From contig NZ_AP012323.1 of NCBI RefSeq assembly GCF_001025135.1, positions 496,001 to 560,000 of the forward strand: a DNA stretch of 64,000 bases, in the 5' to 3' direction. Shown piece by piece: positions 50,375-59,753 of the stretch; positions within the stretch are counted from its first letter, which is position 1; each line of letters starts with the position of its first letter. Position numbers and translations under genes: made by a program. The notes beneath the pieces are model-generated. The model was not told where the DNA came from. It saw only the letters and a program-made list of their open reading frames with translations, and did no database searches. The DNA is from Bifidobacterium bifidum ATCC 29521 = JCM 1255 = DSM 20456. GTDB lineage: Bacteria; Actinomycetota; Actinomycetes; Actinomycetales; Bifidobacteriaceae.

Positions 50375-50573
50375 GGCAAAAAGTCAACCTTGGTCTAACG
50401 AGCCAGAATTTATGAAGCCGTATCAGTGCGTTGTGGAACGGTGCGCCGAACCGGTCGGAGCCGGGATGTGACCCAGCTTACGGACAGGTGGCCGGACCAT
50501 GGGCCGGCATGCCTATATATTGGTAGGGAATTTTGGAAAAGTTACGGACGGTTTCGCTCGGAAAGGTCGTGTG

Positions 50574-51326
50574 ATGGTCAGGGTTTCAGTGGTCGGCGCC
50601 AAAGGGCGCATGGGATCTCATGTGGTGGATGCGGTGAACGGTGCGCAGGACATGCAGCTCGCCTTCGCACTCGACGCGGGCGATGACCTGATGCGGATCA
50701 CGCCGGAGAACACCGATGTCGTGGTGGAGTTCACCGTGCCGTCCGTTTCGCTCGACAATGTGCTCGCGCTTGTGAAGCGGGGGGTCGACGTGGTGGTCGG
50801 CACCACCGGTTGGACCGATGAGAGACTCGCCAAGGTCACGGCGGCACTCGCCGAGGCTCCCCGTGACGATCAGGCCGTGTTCATCGCGCCCAACTTCGCG
50901 ATTTCCGCCGTGCTGGCCGATTATTTCGCCAAGGTCGCCGCGCCGTACTTCGAGTCCGCAGAGGTCATCGAGCTGCATCATCCCACCAAGGTGGATGCGC
51001 CCTCCGGAACCGCTATCCACACTGCCCGCGCCATCGCGGATGCGCGCAAGGCGGCCGGCCTCGGCGCCATGCCGGATGCCACCGAGACGGATGGCGGCTC
51101 TCGCGGGCAGGTCGTCGACGGCGTGCACGTGCATGCCGTGCGTCTGCGCGGGCTCAACGCGCATGAGGAGGTATTGCTCGGCAATGCGGGCGAGCAGCTG
51201 ACCATCCGCGCCGACAGCTTCGACCGCATCAGCTTCATGCCTGGCGTGCTGCTCGCCGTGCGCAAGGTCGCCGACGGCGGTCATGCCGGCCTGACCGTCG
51301 GCCTCGACAAGTTCCTCGACCTGTAA
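50574..51326 (+). CDS. dapB: 4-hydroxy-tetrahydrodipicolinate reductase
   Basis: A 250-residue enzyme of the diaminopimelate/lysine pathway, using NAD(P)H. The nucleotide-binding VSVVGAKGRMGSHVVDAV opens the protein, followed by VVVGTTGW, the FIAPNFAISAVL motif and the substrate-binding VIELHHPTKVDAPSGTAI near residues 125-145. GAAAGG lies 8 bases before the ATG at 50574; a GTG directly upstream is an alternative. It is co-directional with dapA (148 bases downstream). Confidence 0.94.
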   Translation: MVRVSVVGAKGRMGSHVVDAVNGAQDMQLAFALDAGDDLMRITPENTDVVVEFTVPSVSLDNVLALVKRGVDVVVGTTGWTDERLAKVTAALAEAPRDDQAVFIAPNFAISAVLADYFAKVAAPYFESAEVIELHHPTKVDAPSGTAIHTARAIADARKAAGLGAMPDATETDGGSRGQVVDGVHVHAVRLRGLNAHEEVLLGNAGEQLTIRADSFDRISFMPGVLLAVRKVADGGHAGLTVGLDKFLDL

Positions 51327-51474
51327 AGCGTTGGCCTGGCATCCCCCATCCGGCGATAATCCCGTTTGGTGGGGTCTGGATGGGACTTTGGTGGGATGAA
51401 GGAGGTCCGGGACGCGTTCATATTATGTACGGGTGACGGCGATGCGTCCTTGCTGCCAAGTACGGTAAAGAGAT

Positions 51475-52380
51475 ATGAGTGACGGTACTATGCATCTTCT
51501 CAACCCGGCTCCGTTCGGACGCATCCTCCCCGCAATGGTCACCCCCATGAAAGCAGACGGGACGGTTGATTTCGAGGCCGCGCAGTCTCTGGCGAAGCAA
51601 TTGGTCGCCGACGGCGCCGACGGGTTGGTGGTGAACGGCACGACCGGCGAATCCCCCGTGACCCACATGGAGGAGAAGGTCGAGCTGGTGAGGGCCGTCA
51701 AGGAAGTCGTGGACGTCCCGGTGATCTCCGGTGCCGGCTCGAACGATACCGCGCACACCGTGCGCATGGTCGAGTAGACGCAGGAGGCGGGAGCCGACGC
51801 GGTGCTCGTGGTTATGCCGTACTACTCGCGCCCCAGCCAGGACGGCGTGGTCGGCCATTACAAGGCCGTCGATTCCGTGGCCGAGAGGCCGATCATCGTA
51901 TATGACGTGCCCGGCCGTACCGGGCTGAAAGTCCGCGTCGAAACATATGACCGTCTTGCCGAGCTTGAGCATGTCAAAGCCGTCAAGGACGCGACCGGCG
52001 ACCTCGCCGCCGCCGTCGAAAAGCAGCAGCGCACCGGCCTCGCCTGGTATTCGGGTGATGATGGCCTGTTCCTGCCGTTCCTGTCGATCGGCGCCGTGGG
52101 CATCATCTCGGTGATCGCGCACGTCGCCTCCTCGCCGATGCGCCAGCTGGTCGAGGCGTTCGACCACGGCGACATCCATCAGGCGCAGCGCCTCGCCAAC
52201 CAGCTCGCCCCGCTCGTCCACGCGCTCAACGGCGACGGCTACCAGGCCGTCATGGCCAAGGCCTCGCTGAGAATCAAGGGCTATCTTTCCTCCACGGCCA
52301 TGCGCCTGCCGAACATCGGCCCGGACGCCGATCAACTGGCCAAGGCCGAAGAGGGCATGAAAGCAGCGGGACTGCTCTGA
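51475..52380 (+). pseudogene. dapA: 4-hydroxy-tetrahydrodipicolinate synthase with in-frame TAG
   Basis: The 906-base frame encodes a full DapA (301 codons before the final stop) except that codon 101 is TAG (51775-51777), between TAHTVRMVE and TQEAGADAVLVVMPYYSRP. Both sides are conserved: LPAMVTPMKADGTVDFEAA, VNGTTGESPV, IIVYDVPGRTGLK and the Schiff-base Lys in VKAVKDATGDL. A CAG to TAG change is the simplest origin. DapA makes the first committed step to diaminopimelate, needed for lysine and often for peptidoglycan. The short N-terminal product would lack the active-site Lys. Sequencing error, a second dapA elsewhere, or suppression are all possible. No strong ribosome site precedes the ATG. 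Confidence 0.85.
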
Positions 52381-52553
52381 CCGGGCCACACCGGCCTCGC
52401 TCGGGATGCACCCGGATTACGGCATCGTCCGACTCCGGGAACGGCCGTCCCGGTCGCGGATGCGACCGGCCTCGGCGGACACGGGCGAGCGGTTGCAGAT
52501 AACGTCGTTTCCGTGACACAGACGGAAGCAAAGAAACAGAAAACCAATAGAGA

Positions 52554-54395
52554 ATGGCACAAGAACAACAAAAGAAGAACAATTCACGCAGGTCCCGTTC
52601 CGGTGGCGCGTCGCGCCGCCGCGGATCCGCGAATCGCAACACCAGCAACGCCGGCTCGTTCAAGGGCCAGGCCACCGCTCCCCAGCAGGACGACGTCCTG
52701 ATCGCCCCGCCGAAGTACCGCAAGGGTTCGATGCGCATCACGCCGCTCGGCGGTCTGGGCGAAATCGGCCGCAACATGAACGTAATCGAATACAACGGTC
52801 ACCTGCTGCTCATCGACTGCGGCGTGCTCTTCCCCGAAGAGGAGCAGCCGGGCGTCGACCTGATTCTTCCCGATTTCAGCTACATCAAGAACCGTCTCGA
52901 CAAGGTCGACGCGCTCGTGCTCACTCATGGCCATGAGGACCATATCGGCGGCGTGCCCTACCTGCTCAAGCTGCGCCCGGACATCCCGCTGATCGGCTCC
53001 AAGCTGACCCTCGCCTTCGTTGAGGCGAAATGCCAGGAGCACAACCAGCATCCCACCATGGTGGAGGTCAAGGGACGCGACAAGCTCAAGGTCGGCCCGT
53101 TCAACCTCGAATTCGTCACCGTCACCCACTCGATCCCCGACGCGCTCGCCGTGTACGTCAAGACGCCCGCCGGCTCCCTGATTGACACCGGCGACATCAA
53201 GCTCGACCAGCTGCCGCTCGACCACAAGATCACCGATCTGGTGGAATTCGGCAAGATCGGCGAGCAGGGCGTGGATCTGCTGATGATGGACTCCACCAAC
53301 GCCGAGGTGCCAGGCTTCGTCAAGCCGGAGACCTCCATCGGACCCGCGCTCGACCAGGCGTTCGCGCAGGCGAGCCGCAAGATCATCGTCGCCAGCTTCT
53401 CCTCGCACGTGCACCGCGTCCAGCAGGTCGTCGACGTCGCCCACAAGTACGGGCGCAAGGTCGTCTTCGTCGGCCGCTCGATGGTGCGCAACATGTCCAT
53501 CGCCGCCGACCTCGGCTACCTGCACATCCCCGAAGGCACCGTCATCGACCTCAAGAAGGCGCACGATGTGCAGGACGACAAGCTCGTCTTCATGTGCACC
53601 GGTTCGCAGGGTGAGCCGATGGCCGCCCTCGGACGCATCGCCGACGGCAACCACCGCGACATCACCATCAACGAGTTCGACACGGTGATACTCGCCAGCT
53701 CCCTGATTCCAGGCAACGAGCATGGCGTGTACAAGGTCATCAACAAGCTCGTGCAGCTCGGCGCGCGCGTCGTCAACCGCGACAACGCGGCCGTGCACGT
53801 GTCCGGTCACTGCAACGAGGGCGAGCTGCTGTACATGTACAACATCGTCAAGCCCAAGTGCGCGATGCCCATCCACGGCGAGAACCGCCACTTGGTCGCC
53901 AACGGCCTGATCGCCGTCAAGACCGGCGTCGATCCGAAGAACGTGGTGCTGGCGGAGGATGGCGACGTCGTCGACCTGTACCACGGTCAGGCCGCGGTCG
54001 TCGGCTCCGTGCCGTGCGGCTACGTGTACGTGGACGGCGATTCGGTCGGCGAGATCACCGACGAGGAGCTTGAGAAGCGCCGCATCCTCGGCACCGAAGG
54101 CTTCGTGTCCAGCTTCGTCGTGGTCGATACCGAGGCCTCCGAAGTCGTCACCGGCCCGAAGATCTTCCTCAACGCTGTCGCCGAAGACGAAAGCGAGTTC
54201 GACAAGATCCGCCATCAGATCGTCGAGCAGCTGCAGGACGCGATGATGCAGGGGACGAAGGACACGCACAGACTGCAGCAGATCATGCGCCGCACGCTCG
54301 GCGGATGGATCGCCCGACAGCTGCACCGCAAGCCGATGATCGTTCCGGTCGTCGCCGACATCGCCCAGGACATCATCGAAGAACCCAGCAAGTAA
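52554..54395 (+). CDS. rnj: Ribonuclease J
   Basis: A 613-residue RNA-degrading enzyme with endo- and 5'-exonuclease activity. A basic, Ser/Arg/Asn-rich tail of ~55 residues precedes the metallo-beta-lactamase domain: GGLGEIGRNMNVIEY, the metal-binding LTHGHEDHIGG (~122-132), and the beta-CASP part with VMCTGSQGEPMAAL-like FMCTGSQGEPMAAL and HVSGHCNEGELL. A C-terminal domain of ~140 residues ends QDIIEEPSK. The ATG has only a weak AGAGA before it. It is preceded by dapA, 173 bases upstream, as in several actinobacteria where dapA and rnj are neighbours. Confidence 0.93.
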   Translation: MAQEQQKKNNSRRSRSGGASRRRGSANRNTSNAGSFKGQATAPQQDDVLIAPPKYRKGSMRITPLGGLGEIGRNMNVIEYNGHLLLIDCGVLFPEEEQPGVDLILPDFSYIKNRLDKVDALVLTHGHEDHIGGVPYLLKLRPDIPLIGSKLTLAFVEAKCQEHNQHPTMVEVKGRDKLKVGPFNLEFVTVTHSIPDALAVYVKTPAGSLIDTGDIKLDQLPLDHKITDLVEFGKIGEQGVDLLMMDSTNAEVPGFVKPETSIGPALDQAFAQASRKIIVASFSSHVHRVQQVVDVAHKYGRKVVFVGRSMVRNMSIAADLGYLHIPEGTVIDLKKAHDVQDDKLVFMCTGSQGEPMAALGRIADGNHRDITINEFDTVILASSLIPGNEHGVYKVINKLVQLGARVVNRDNAAVHVSGHCNEGELLYMYNIVKPKCAMPIHGENRHLVANGLIAVKTGVDPKNVVLAEDGDVVDLYHGQAAVVGSVPCGYVYVDGDSVGEITDEELEKRRILGTEGFVSSFVVVDTEASEVVTGPKIFLNAVAEDESEFDKIRHQIVEQLQDAMMQGTKDTHRLQQIMRRTLGGWIARQLHRKPMIVPVVADIAQDIIEEPSK

Positions 54396-54470
54396 ACCGC
54401 TTCGGCTCACGCAAGTGACGCCGGCATACGTCCAGAAGCAAGCCTGAACGTCAACGTCTCAGCGAGGAGT

Positions 54471-54507
54471 AGGGAACCGCGTGAACGGTTCCTTGTTCCT
54501 TTTTCTG
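54471..54507 (+). terminator. Terminator after rnj
   Basis: GGAACCG (54473-54479) pairs with CGGTTCC (54486-54492), followed by TTGTTCCTTTTTCTG. It lies about 75 bases after the stop. Confidence 0.7.
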
Positions 54508-54560
54508 TCGCGACGGTCCCGGCTTCTTTCGGGAAGACATATCAGAAGGAGTTAGAAAAT

Positions 54561-57173
54561 ATGCCAGGTGCAAACCTTACCCGCGTGGAAGCCGAGGAAC
54601 GCAAGTCCATCGTCTCCGCCCCCATCAGCTACCATGTCCAGCTTGATCTGACCCGGGACGCGCGCACGTTCGGCTCGACCACGACGATCTGCTTCGGCGC
54701 CGAGCCGGGCAGCGAGACGTTCCTCGACCTGATCGCCGACAACGTGACCGAGATCATCCTGAACGACGAGGCGCTCGACCCCGCGCAGGTGTTCGAGGAC
54801 AACCGCATCGCGCTCACCGGCCTGCGCCGCCGCAACGAGGTCACCGTCAAGGCCGACTGCGTGTACTCCAACACCGGCGAGGGCCTGCACCGCAGCGTGG
54901 ACCCGTCCGACGGCAACATCTACCTGTACTCCCAGTTCGAGGTGCCGGACGCGCGCCGCGTGTACGCGGTGTTCGACCAGCCCGACCTGAAGGCCACGTT
55001 CGACTTCACCGTGCTCGCGCCGAAGTCGTGGATCGTCACGTCGAACATGCCGGTCAAGTCCAAGGAGGACGTCGACGACGTCATCACCGCAGACGGGGTG
55101 CTCGGCGACCACGAGCCCGAATCCGCCCGCAGCTGGACGTTCGAGACCACGCCTATCATGAGCTCGTACCTGACCGCCATCTGCGCCGGTCCGTACGCCG
55201 AATGGCACACCACCTACCTCAACGAGGACGGCCGCACCGTGCCTATGGCCCAGTACTGCCGCCAGGCGCTCGCCCCCGCGTTCGCCAAGGACGTCGACTA
55301 CCTGTTCGACATCACTAAGAAGGGCTTCGCGTTCTACGCCAAGACGTGGGGCGTGCCCTACCCGTACGCCAAGTTCGACCAGATCTACGTGCCCGAGTAC
55401 AACGCGGGCGCGATGGAGAACATCGGCATGGTCACGATCCGCGACCAGTACGTGTTCGAGTCGAAGGTCACCGACGCGCTCGCCGAGCGCCGCGTGGTGA
55501 CCGTACTGCACGAGCTCGCCCACATGTGGTTCGGCGACTACGTGACGATGAAATGGTGGAACGACCTGTGGCTCAACGAGTCCTTCGCCGAGTTCACCTC
55601 CACGCTCGCCACCGCCGAGGCCACCGAATGGCATGACGCCTGGGCCACGTTCTGCTCCGGCGAGAAGAGCTGGGCGCTGAACCAGGACCAGCTGAGCACC
55701 ACGCACCCGATCGTCGCCCCGATCAACGACCTCAACGACACGTACGTCAACTTCGACGGCATCACCTACGCGAAGGGCGCCTCCGTGCTCAAGCAGCTCG
55801 TGTACTACGTCGGCCGCGAGAAGTTCTTCCAGGGCATCAACCAGTACCTCAACAAGTACGCATACTCCAACGCCACGCTCGCCGACCTGCTGCACGAGCT
55901 GGAGAAGGCGTCCGGCCGCGATCTCAAGGCGTGGAGCGCCAAGTGGCTGGAGGAGTCCGGCATCAACACGATCGCCACCGAGGTCGAGGAGAACGCGGAC
56001 GGCACCATCGCCTCGCTCACGCTCAACCAGACCGCCCCCGCCGAGCACCCGGTGTTGCGCCCGCATCGCCTCGCGGTCGGCTTCTATGACGAGGATCCGG
56101 CCACCGGCAAGATCGTGCGCACCGACCGCTTCGAGCTTGACGTGGACGGCGAATCCACCGTGGTCGCCGCCGCGGCCGGCAAGAAGCGCCCCGCGTTCAT
56201 CCTGGTGAACGACGATGATCTGACATACACGAAGCTGCGTTTCGACGCCGATTCGCTCTCGTTCGCCCTGGCGAACCTGCAGCGTTTCGATGATGCGCTC
56301 GCCCGCGCGGTCGTGTGGCTGTCGCTGTGGGACATGACCCGTGACGGCGATCTCGCCGCCGAGAAGTTCATCGACACGACGCTGGCGCTGCTCGCCACCG
56401 AGACCGAGTCCACCACGTTCCGTTACGCGCTGAGCTGCATGAGCACCACCGCGTGGCACTACACCGCGCCGGATCGCCGCGCGGACGTGGTCAAGCACGT
56501 CGCCAAGGAGCTGTGGAAGCTCGTCATCGCCGCTCCCGGCGGATCCGACCAGCAGTTCCAGCTCGTCACGGCGTACCTCGGCTACGGCGAGGAGGGCGAC
56601 GCCGAGTTCGCCGAGCACGCGCAGGGCCTCTTCGACGGCTCGCTGATCGTGGCCGGACTGGAGATCGACAACAACTTCACGTGGACGATCATCAACGCGC
56701 TCTCCTCGGTGAAGCTGATCGACCAGGCCGGCATCGACGCGCAGCTCGCCAAGCGCGACACCACCGAGAACCGCGAGTTCGCGCTCGGCGCCCACGCGGT
56801 GCGTGGCGACGCCGCCGCGAAGGAATGGGCCTGGATCGAGGCGCTCAACAACGCCGACCTGACCAACATGCAGCTGGAGGCCGTGGCCCGCGGGTTCGGC
56901 GCCACGCCGCGCCCCGACCTGGCCGAGCCGTACGCCGCCAAGTACTACGACGTGGTCGACTGGGTGTGGAAGAACAAGAGCTTCCACATGGCCGAGGCGC
57001 TGCTTGAGGGCCTGTACCCGTACTACGCCGACCCGGCCACGCTGGTCGAACTCGGTCATCGGTGGCTCGCCGACCATGAGGATGCCGACAACGCCCTGAA
57101 GCGCATCGTGCGCGGCAATGTGGAATCCTCCCAGCGCACGCTCAAGGTGCGCGACTTCAACGCCGCGCTGTAA
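54561..57173 (+). CDS. pepN: Aminopeptidase N, M1 family
   Basis: An 870-residue zinc metallopeptidase that releases N-terminal amino acids from peptides. The exopeptidase motif GAMEN and the zinc site HELAHMWFGDYV with the third ligand in WLNESFAEF (H-E-x-x-H-x18-E) are intact, near residues 275-335. The N-terminal domain contains YSQFEVPDARRVYAVFDQPDLK (given in part). The C-terminal ~350 residues are the ERAP1-like helical domain. There is no signal peptide, so it is cytoplasmic. AAGGAG precedes the ATG. It stands alone, bounded by a terminator upstream and a long hairpin downstream. Confidence 0.95.
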   Translation: MPGANLTRVEAEERKSIVSAPISYHVQLDLTRDARTFGSTTTICFGAEPGSETFLDLIADNVTEIILNDEALDPAQVFEDNRIALTGLRRRNEVTVKADCVYSNTGEGLHRSVDPSDGNIYLYSQFEVPDARRVYAVFDQPDLKATFDFTVLAPKSWIVTSNMPVKSKEDVDDVITADGVLGDHEPESARSWTFETTPIMSSYLTAICAGPYAEWHTTYLNEDGRTVPMAQYCRQALAPAFAKDVDYLFDITKKGFAFYAKTWGVPYPYAKFDQIYVPEYNAGAMENIGMVTIRDQYVFESKVTDALAERRVVTVLHELAHMWFGDYVTMKWWNDLWLNESFAEFTSTLATAEATEWHDAWATFCSGEKSWALNQDQLSTTHPIVAPINDLNDTYVNFDGITYAKGASVLKQLVYYVGREKFFQGINQYLNKYAYSNATLADLLHELEKASGRDLKAWSAKWLEESGINTIATEVEENADGTIASLTLNQTAPAEHPVLRPHRLAVGFYDEDPATGKIVRTDRFELDVDGESTVVAAAAGKKRPAFILVNDDDLTYTKLRFDADSLSFALANLQRFDDALARAVVWLSLWDMTRDGDLAAEKFIDTTLALLATETESTTFRYALSCMSTTAWHYTAPDRRADVVKHVAKELWKLVIAAPGGSDQQFQLVTAYLGYGEEGDAEFAEHAQGLFDGSLIVAGLEIDNNFTWTIINALSSVKLIDQAGIDAQLAKRDTTENREFALGAHAVRGDAAAKEWAWIEALNNADLTNMQLEAVARGFGATPRPDLAEPYAAKYYDVVDWVWKNKSFHMAEALLEGLYPYYADPATLVELGHRWLADHEDADNALKRIVRGNVESSQRTLKVRDFNAAL

Positions 57174-57193
57174 GGCGGCGCGACCGACCCATA

Positions 57194-57253
57194 CGAAACG
57201 CCCTTCGCGTAACGTGCGCCTGCAAGGCCGCCGTTCGCGCGAAGGGCGTTTCG
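57194..57253 (+). terminator. Long-armed hairpin after pepN
   Basis: CGAAACGCCCTTCGCG (57194-57209) is complementary over 16 bases to 57238-57253, with a 28-base loop. It lies 20 bases after the pepN stop. No T-run follows. Confidence 0.55.
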
Positions 57254-57325
57254 CGTGCATGAGTATGTACCGGCGGTGCGGCAGAGTCGTCGTGTTGCCG
57301 TATCGCCGTGTTGCCGTGATTCGTT

Positions 57326-57520
57326 GTACAACTCCCGCATATCAGCGAAACGCAGATGTTGTGCACCTACGGCGCTGTACAACTCCCGCAAACGGGCAAA
57401 ATATACGTGTTGTACAGTGACTTGAGCCGCGAAATCGTTGATTTCAAGCCATTCTCTTATCGCGCCTAAATATCTGCCGTCGTACAACTCCTGCATAATG
57501 CGTAATCGCGGACGTTGTCC
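57326..57520. repeat. Three copies of a GTACAAC...GTTGT hairpin
   Basis: Imperfect palindromes at 57326-57364, 57375-57417 and 57482-57520. Each begins GTACAACTCC(C/T)GCA and ends GTTGT, with 20-25 variable bases between. The second has a 9-bp perfect stem, CTGTACAAC/GTTGTACAG. Relatives lie at 61881-61920 and 62032-62084. The rest of the 539-base gap between pepN and the subtilase gene holds the hairpin after pepN and no gene. Confidence 0.8.
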
Positions 57521-57712
57521 AGCGTGATGTACCGTGCCGTCACATGCCGCGCCCCTGCGACTGCGCCGTTCACTGCCCGTATACCGAAATGTTATGGGAA
57601 AGGGGTATTGCTGAAAGCTTCATGAGAGTACACTTTCGGATTGTAGGGGGTTCATCATGAAACTCCTCGGCGATATCATCCAAAGACGGCGTGAGCCGGG
57701 AAGGGCAGGTTC

Positions 57713-59377
57713 ATGGTTTCTCGTTGGTCGAGGGTGAAGGCCGGGTGCGCGTTCGCGCTGGCGTGTGTGTTGCCTTGCGCGTGGACGCCCGGCGCGTTCG
57801 CGGCGGATGACGGGCGTTGGCCGGTGGCGAACGATGTGGTGGCTGCCGCGTGGAAGCAGGGCATTGATGGTTCCGGTGTGAAGGTGGCAGTGCTGGATTC
57901 GCAGGCGGTGGAGGATTATCCCGCGTTGAAGCATGCCTCGATCACATACAAGCTGGGACGATTCCATAACGTGGATGACAAGACGGTCGAGTGCAAGGTG
58001 GACGGCAAGCCGTTGACCGCGACGATCAAGTCCGGTGAAGGCGGCTACTACTCCTCGCACGGCACCGACATGCTGGCATGGATCGTGGGTGATGGAAGCA
58101 ACTACACTTCGAAGTGGCCCGGAATCATGGGGGCGGCGCCCAAAGCGGACGTGTTGCATATTACGGATGGGGCGGTTAATGCGGGGCCTGCTGTGACACC
58201 TTGCGATCAGAAACTCGCGGGTGATGCGACAAGCGACAGTGGTGCAGATGTCAAGACGGCGGTGGACTGGGACGCTCGCATCCTCAACCGTTCCCAGGGA
58301 GGTGATCTCGTCAGCGCGGATTATGCCGGGTATGTGGATGCCCTGCGTCATGGGGTCGTCATGGTCGGAGGACGTGCGAATGACATGAATCCCGGCTTGG
58401 ATGATCTGACCGGCGACCCGCGCAGCATGGAGACCTTCCCCGGTGTGGTGATGGTGAACAGCGTGGACGAGTCCGGGAACCTGGCTTCCACCTCGGATGT
58501 CATGGACGGTAATGTGGCGGTGCTGTCCTATGGCATGAACGTATTAGGCCCGGTCAATCCTCTTTCGAATGTATACAATATCGCGGGCAATGGCGGCACG
58601 TCGACCGCGGCCGCGGTGTTGTCGTCGTACCTGGCGTTGGCCATGCAGAAGTGGCTCGACGCGACGGGCAACCAGATCATCCAGTCTTTGATACGCAACA
58701 CGAAGAGCGGCAAGGGCAAGCCGGTCATTGACCCGGAACGCAAGCGGGGGTTCGGCGAGGTGGACCTGAATGCGCTGCTGACGGTCGGCCCGACCCAGTA
58801 CAAGGATGTGAACCCGATTCTGGAGTACCAGATGAAGGCGGCCGCCCAATACCCGGATCTGAAGGACTGGTACACGCAGGATTGCAAGACGAACCCGGAC
58901 GGCGTTGGCACCGCGGCGGATAATGTCCCGTGTGAGGCCGGGCTCATCGGGCGGGAGTACGAGCGTCAGCAGGCGGCGTGGAAGAAGGTGGAGCAGTGCC
59001 GTTCCGATGGCGGCTCCGACTGCATGCAATACTCCGCGACGAACACCGCCGATGGTTCGACCAATAACACCACGACACCGAACGGGCAGGCCAAGCCCGA
59101 AGGAGACCCGTCGCAGAGCGCTTCGTCCGGCATGCCGGTGTGGCTGTGGGGCGTGATCGGCGCAGGCGTGGCCGCTATAGCCGCGGGCGTGATAATCGCC
59201 CTGGTGGTGTCTCGGCGGCGTAGGACGCGCGCGCGGATTCCCGTATCCGGTGTGGCATATGGCAGTGTTCGATCATACCCAAACGGACCCGTGCCATCCC
59301 GCCCATATCCTGGTGGATCACAGGGGAGTGGGGGCCAGGCTCCGCCTGCCGAACCGGGTGCCGGAACAGCCACCTAG
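57713..59377 (+). CDS. Membrane-anchored subtilisin-like serine protease (S8)
   Basis: A 554-residue protein. Signal peptide (RVKAGCAFALACVLPCAW, cleaved near AFA-ADD). The S8 triad is present: Asp in VKVAVLDSQAVED (~62), His in YYSSHGTDMLAWIVG (~118) and Ser in NGGTSTAAAVLSSYLAL (~299). A transmembrane helix near residues 480-502 (WLWGVIGAGVAAIAAGVIIALVV) and a short Pro/Gly-rich cytoplasmic tail follow. The layout resembles actinobacterial mycosins, but no ESX genes are nearby. The oxyanion Asn is not clear (ARILNRSQGGD). The frame ends at 59377, though a Pro/Gln-rich reading frame continues. The ATG at 57713 has GGGAAGG upstream. Confidence 0.82.
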   Translation: MVSRWSRVKAGCAFALACVLPCAWTPGAFAADDGRWPVANDVVAAAWKQGIDGSGVKVAVLDSQAVEDYPALKHASITYKLGRFHNVDDKTVECKVDGKPLTATIKSGEGGYYSSHGTDMLAWIVGDGSNYTSKWPGIMGAAPKADVLHITDGAVNAGPAVTPCDQKLAGDATSDSGADVKTAVDWDARILNRSQGGDLVSADYAGYVDALRHGVVMVGGRANDMNPGLDDLTGDPRSMETFPGVVMVNSVDESGNLASTSDVMDGNVAVLSYGMNVLGPVNPLSNVYNIAGNGGTSTAAAVLSSYLALAMQKWLDATGNQIIQSLIRNTKSGKGKPVIDPERKRGFGEVDLNALLTVGPTQYKDVNPILEYQMKAAAQYPDLKDWYTQDCKTNPDGVGTAADNVPCEAGLIGREYERQQAAWKKVEQCRSDGGSDCMQYSATNTADGSTNNTTTPNGQAKPEGDPSQSASSGMPVWLWGVIGAGVAAIAAGVIIALVVSRRRRTRARIPVSGVAYGSVRSYPNGPVPSRPYPGGSQGSGGQAPPAEPGAGTAT

Positions 59378-59753
59378 CCAGCCGCAGCAGCCATATCCTC
59401 AGCAGATCCCCCGGCAAGGATTCGCTCCGCCGCAACCATACCCGCCGACTGAACCGGCTCCCGGAGTTCCAGCCCCTGACAACCATGGTGGCAATGGAAA
59501 CTCCGGCGGACATGGACGGCATTCAGGGTAATGACCACAGCAGAGAAAGCCCCAATCGGCCCCTTCTCTCATTGGCAAATGACTCGCGAATCTGCTTGTA
59601 TTCTCTCACATGTCTTTCTCCGAAACTGGCAATTGCGCGTGATTTGGGCAGTATTCATGGATATGGGATGCAATCGCTTCGCCGGCCGGTTACGATGGTG
59701 CTCGGTATGTCGAAGAGACGGCGGAAGCCGTCGAAGCAAAGGAATCGCAGATT
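59378..59753 (+). other. Possible out-of-frame tail of the protease, then spacer before glmM
   Basis: From about 59365 to 59531 another frame encodes VPEQPPSQPQQPYPQQIPRQ and ends GGHGRHSG before a stop. This is the composition expected for the tail of an actinobacterial membrane protease, so a one-base shift near 59365-59377 may have cut off the original C-terminus. The last ~220 bases must carry the glmM promoter; I see no other gene there. Confidence 0.4.

Noticed and set aside
57174-57712. tRNA or small RNA genes in the gap before the subtilase gene
   Set aside because: No cloverleaf or T-loop GTTCGA sequence was found. The structure is explained by hairpin repeats.
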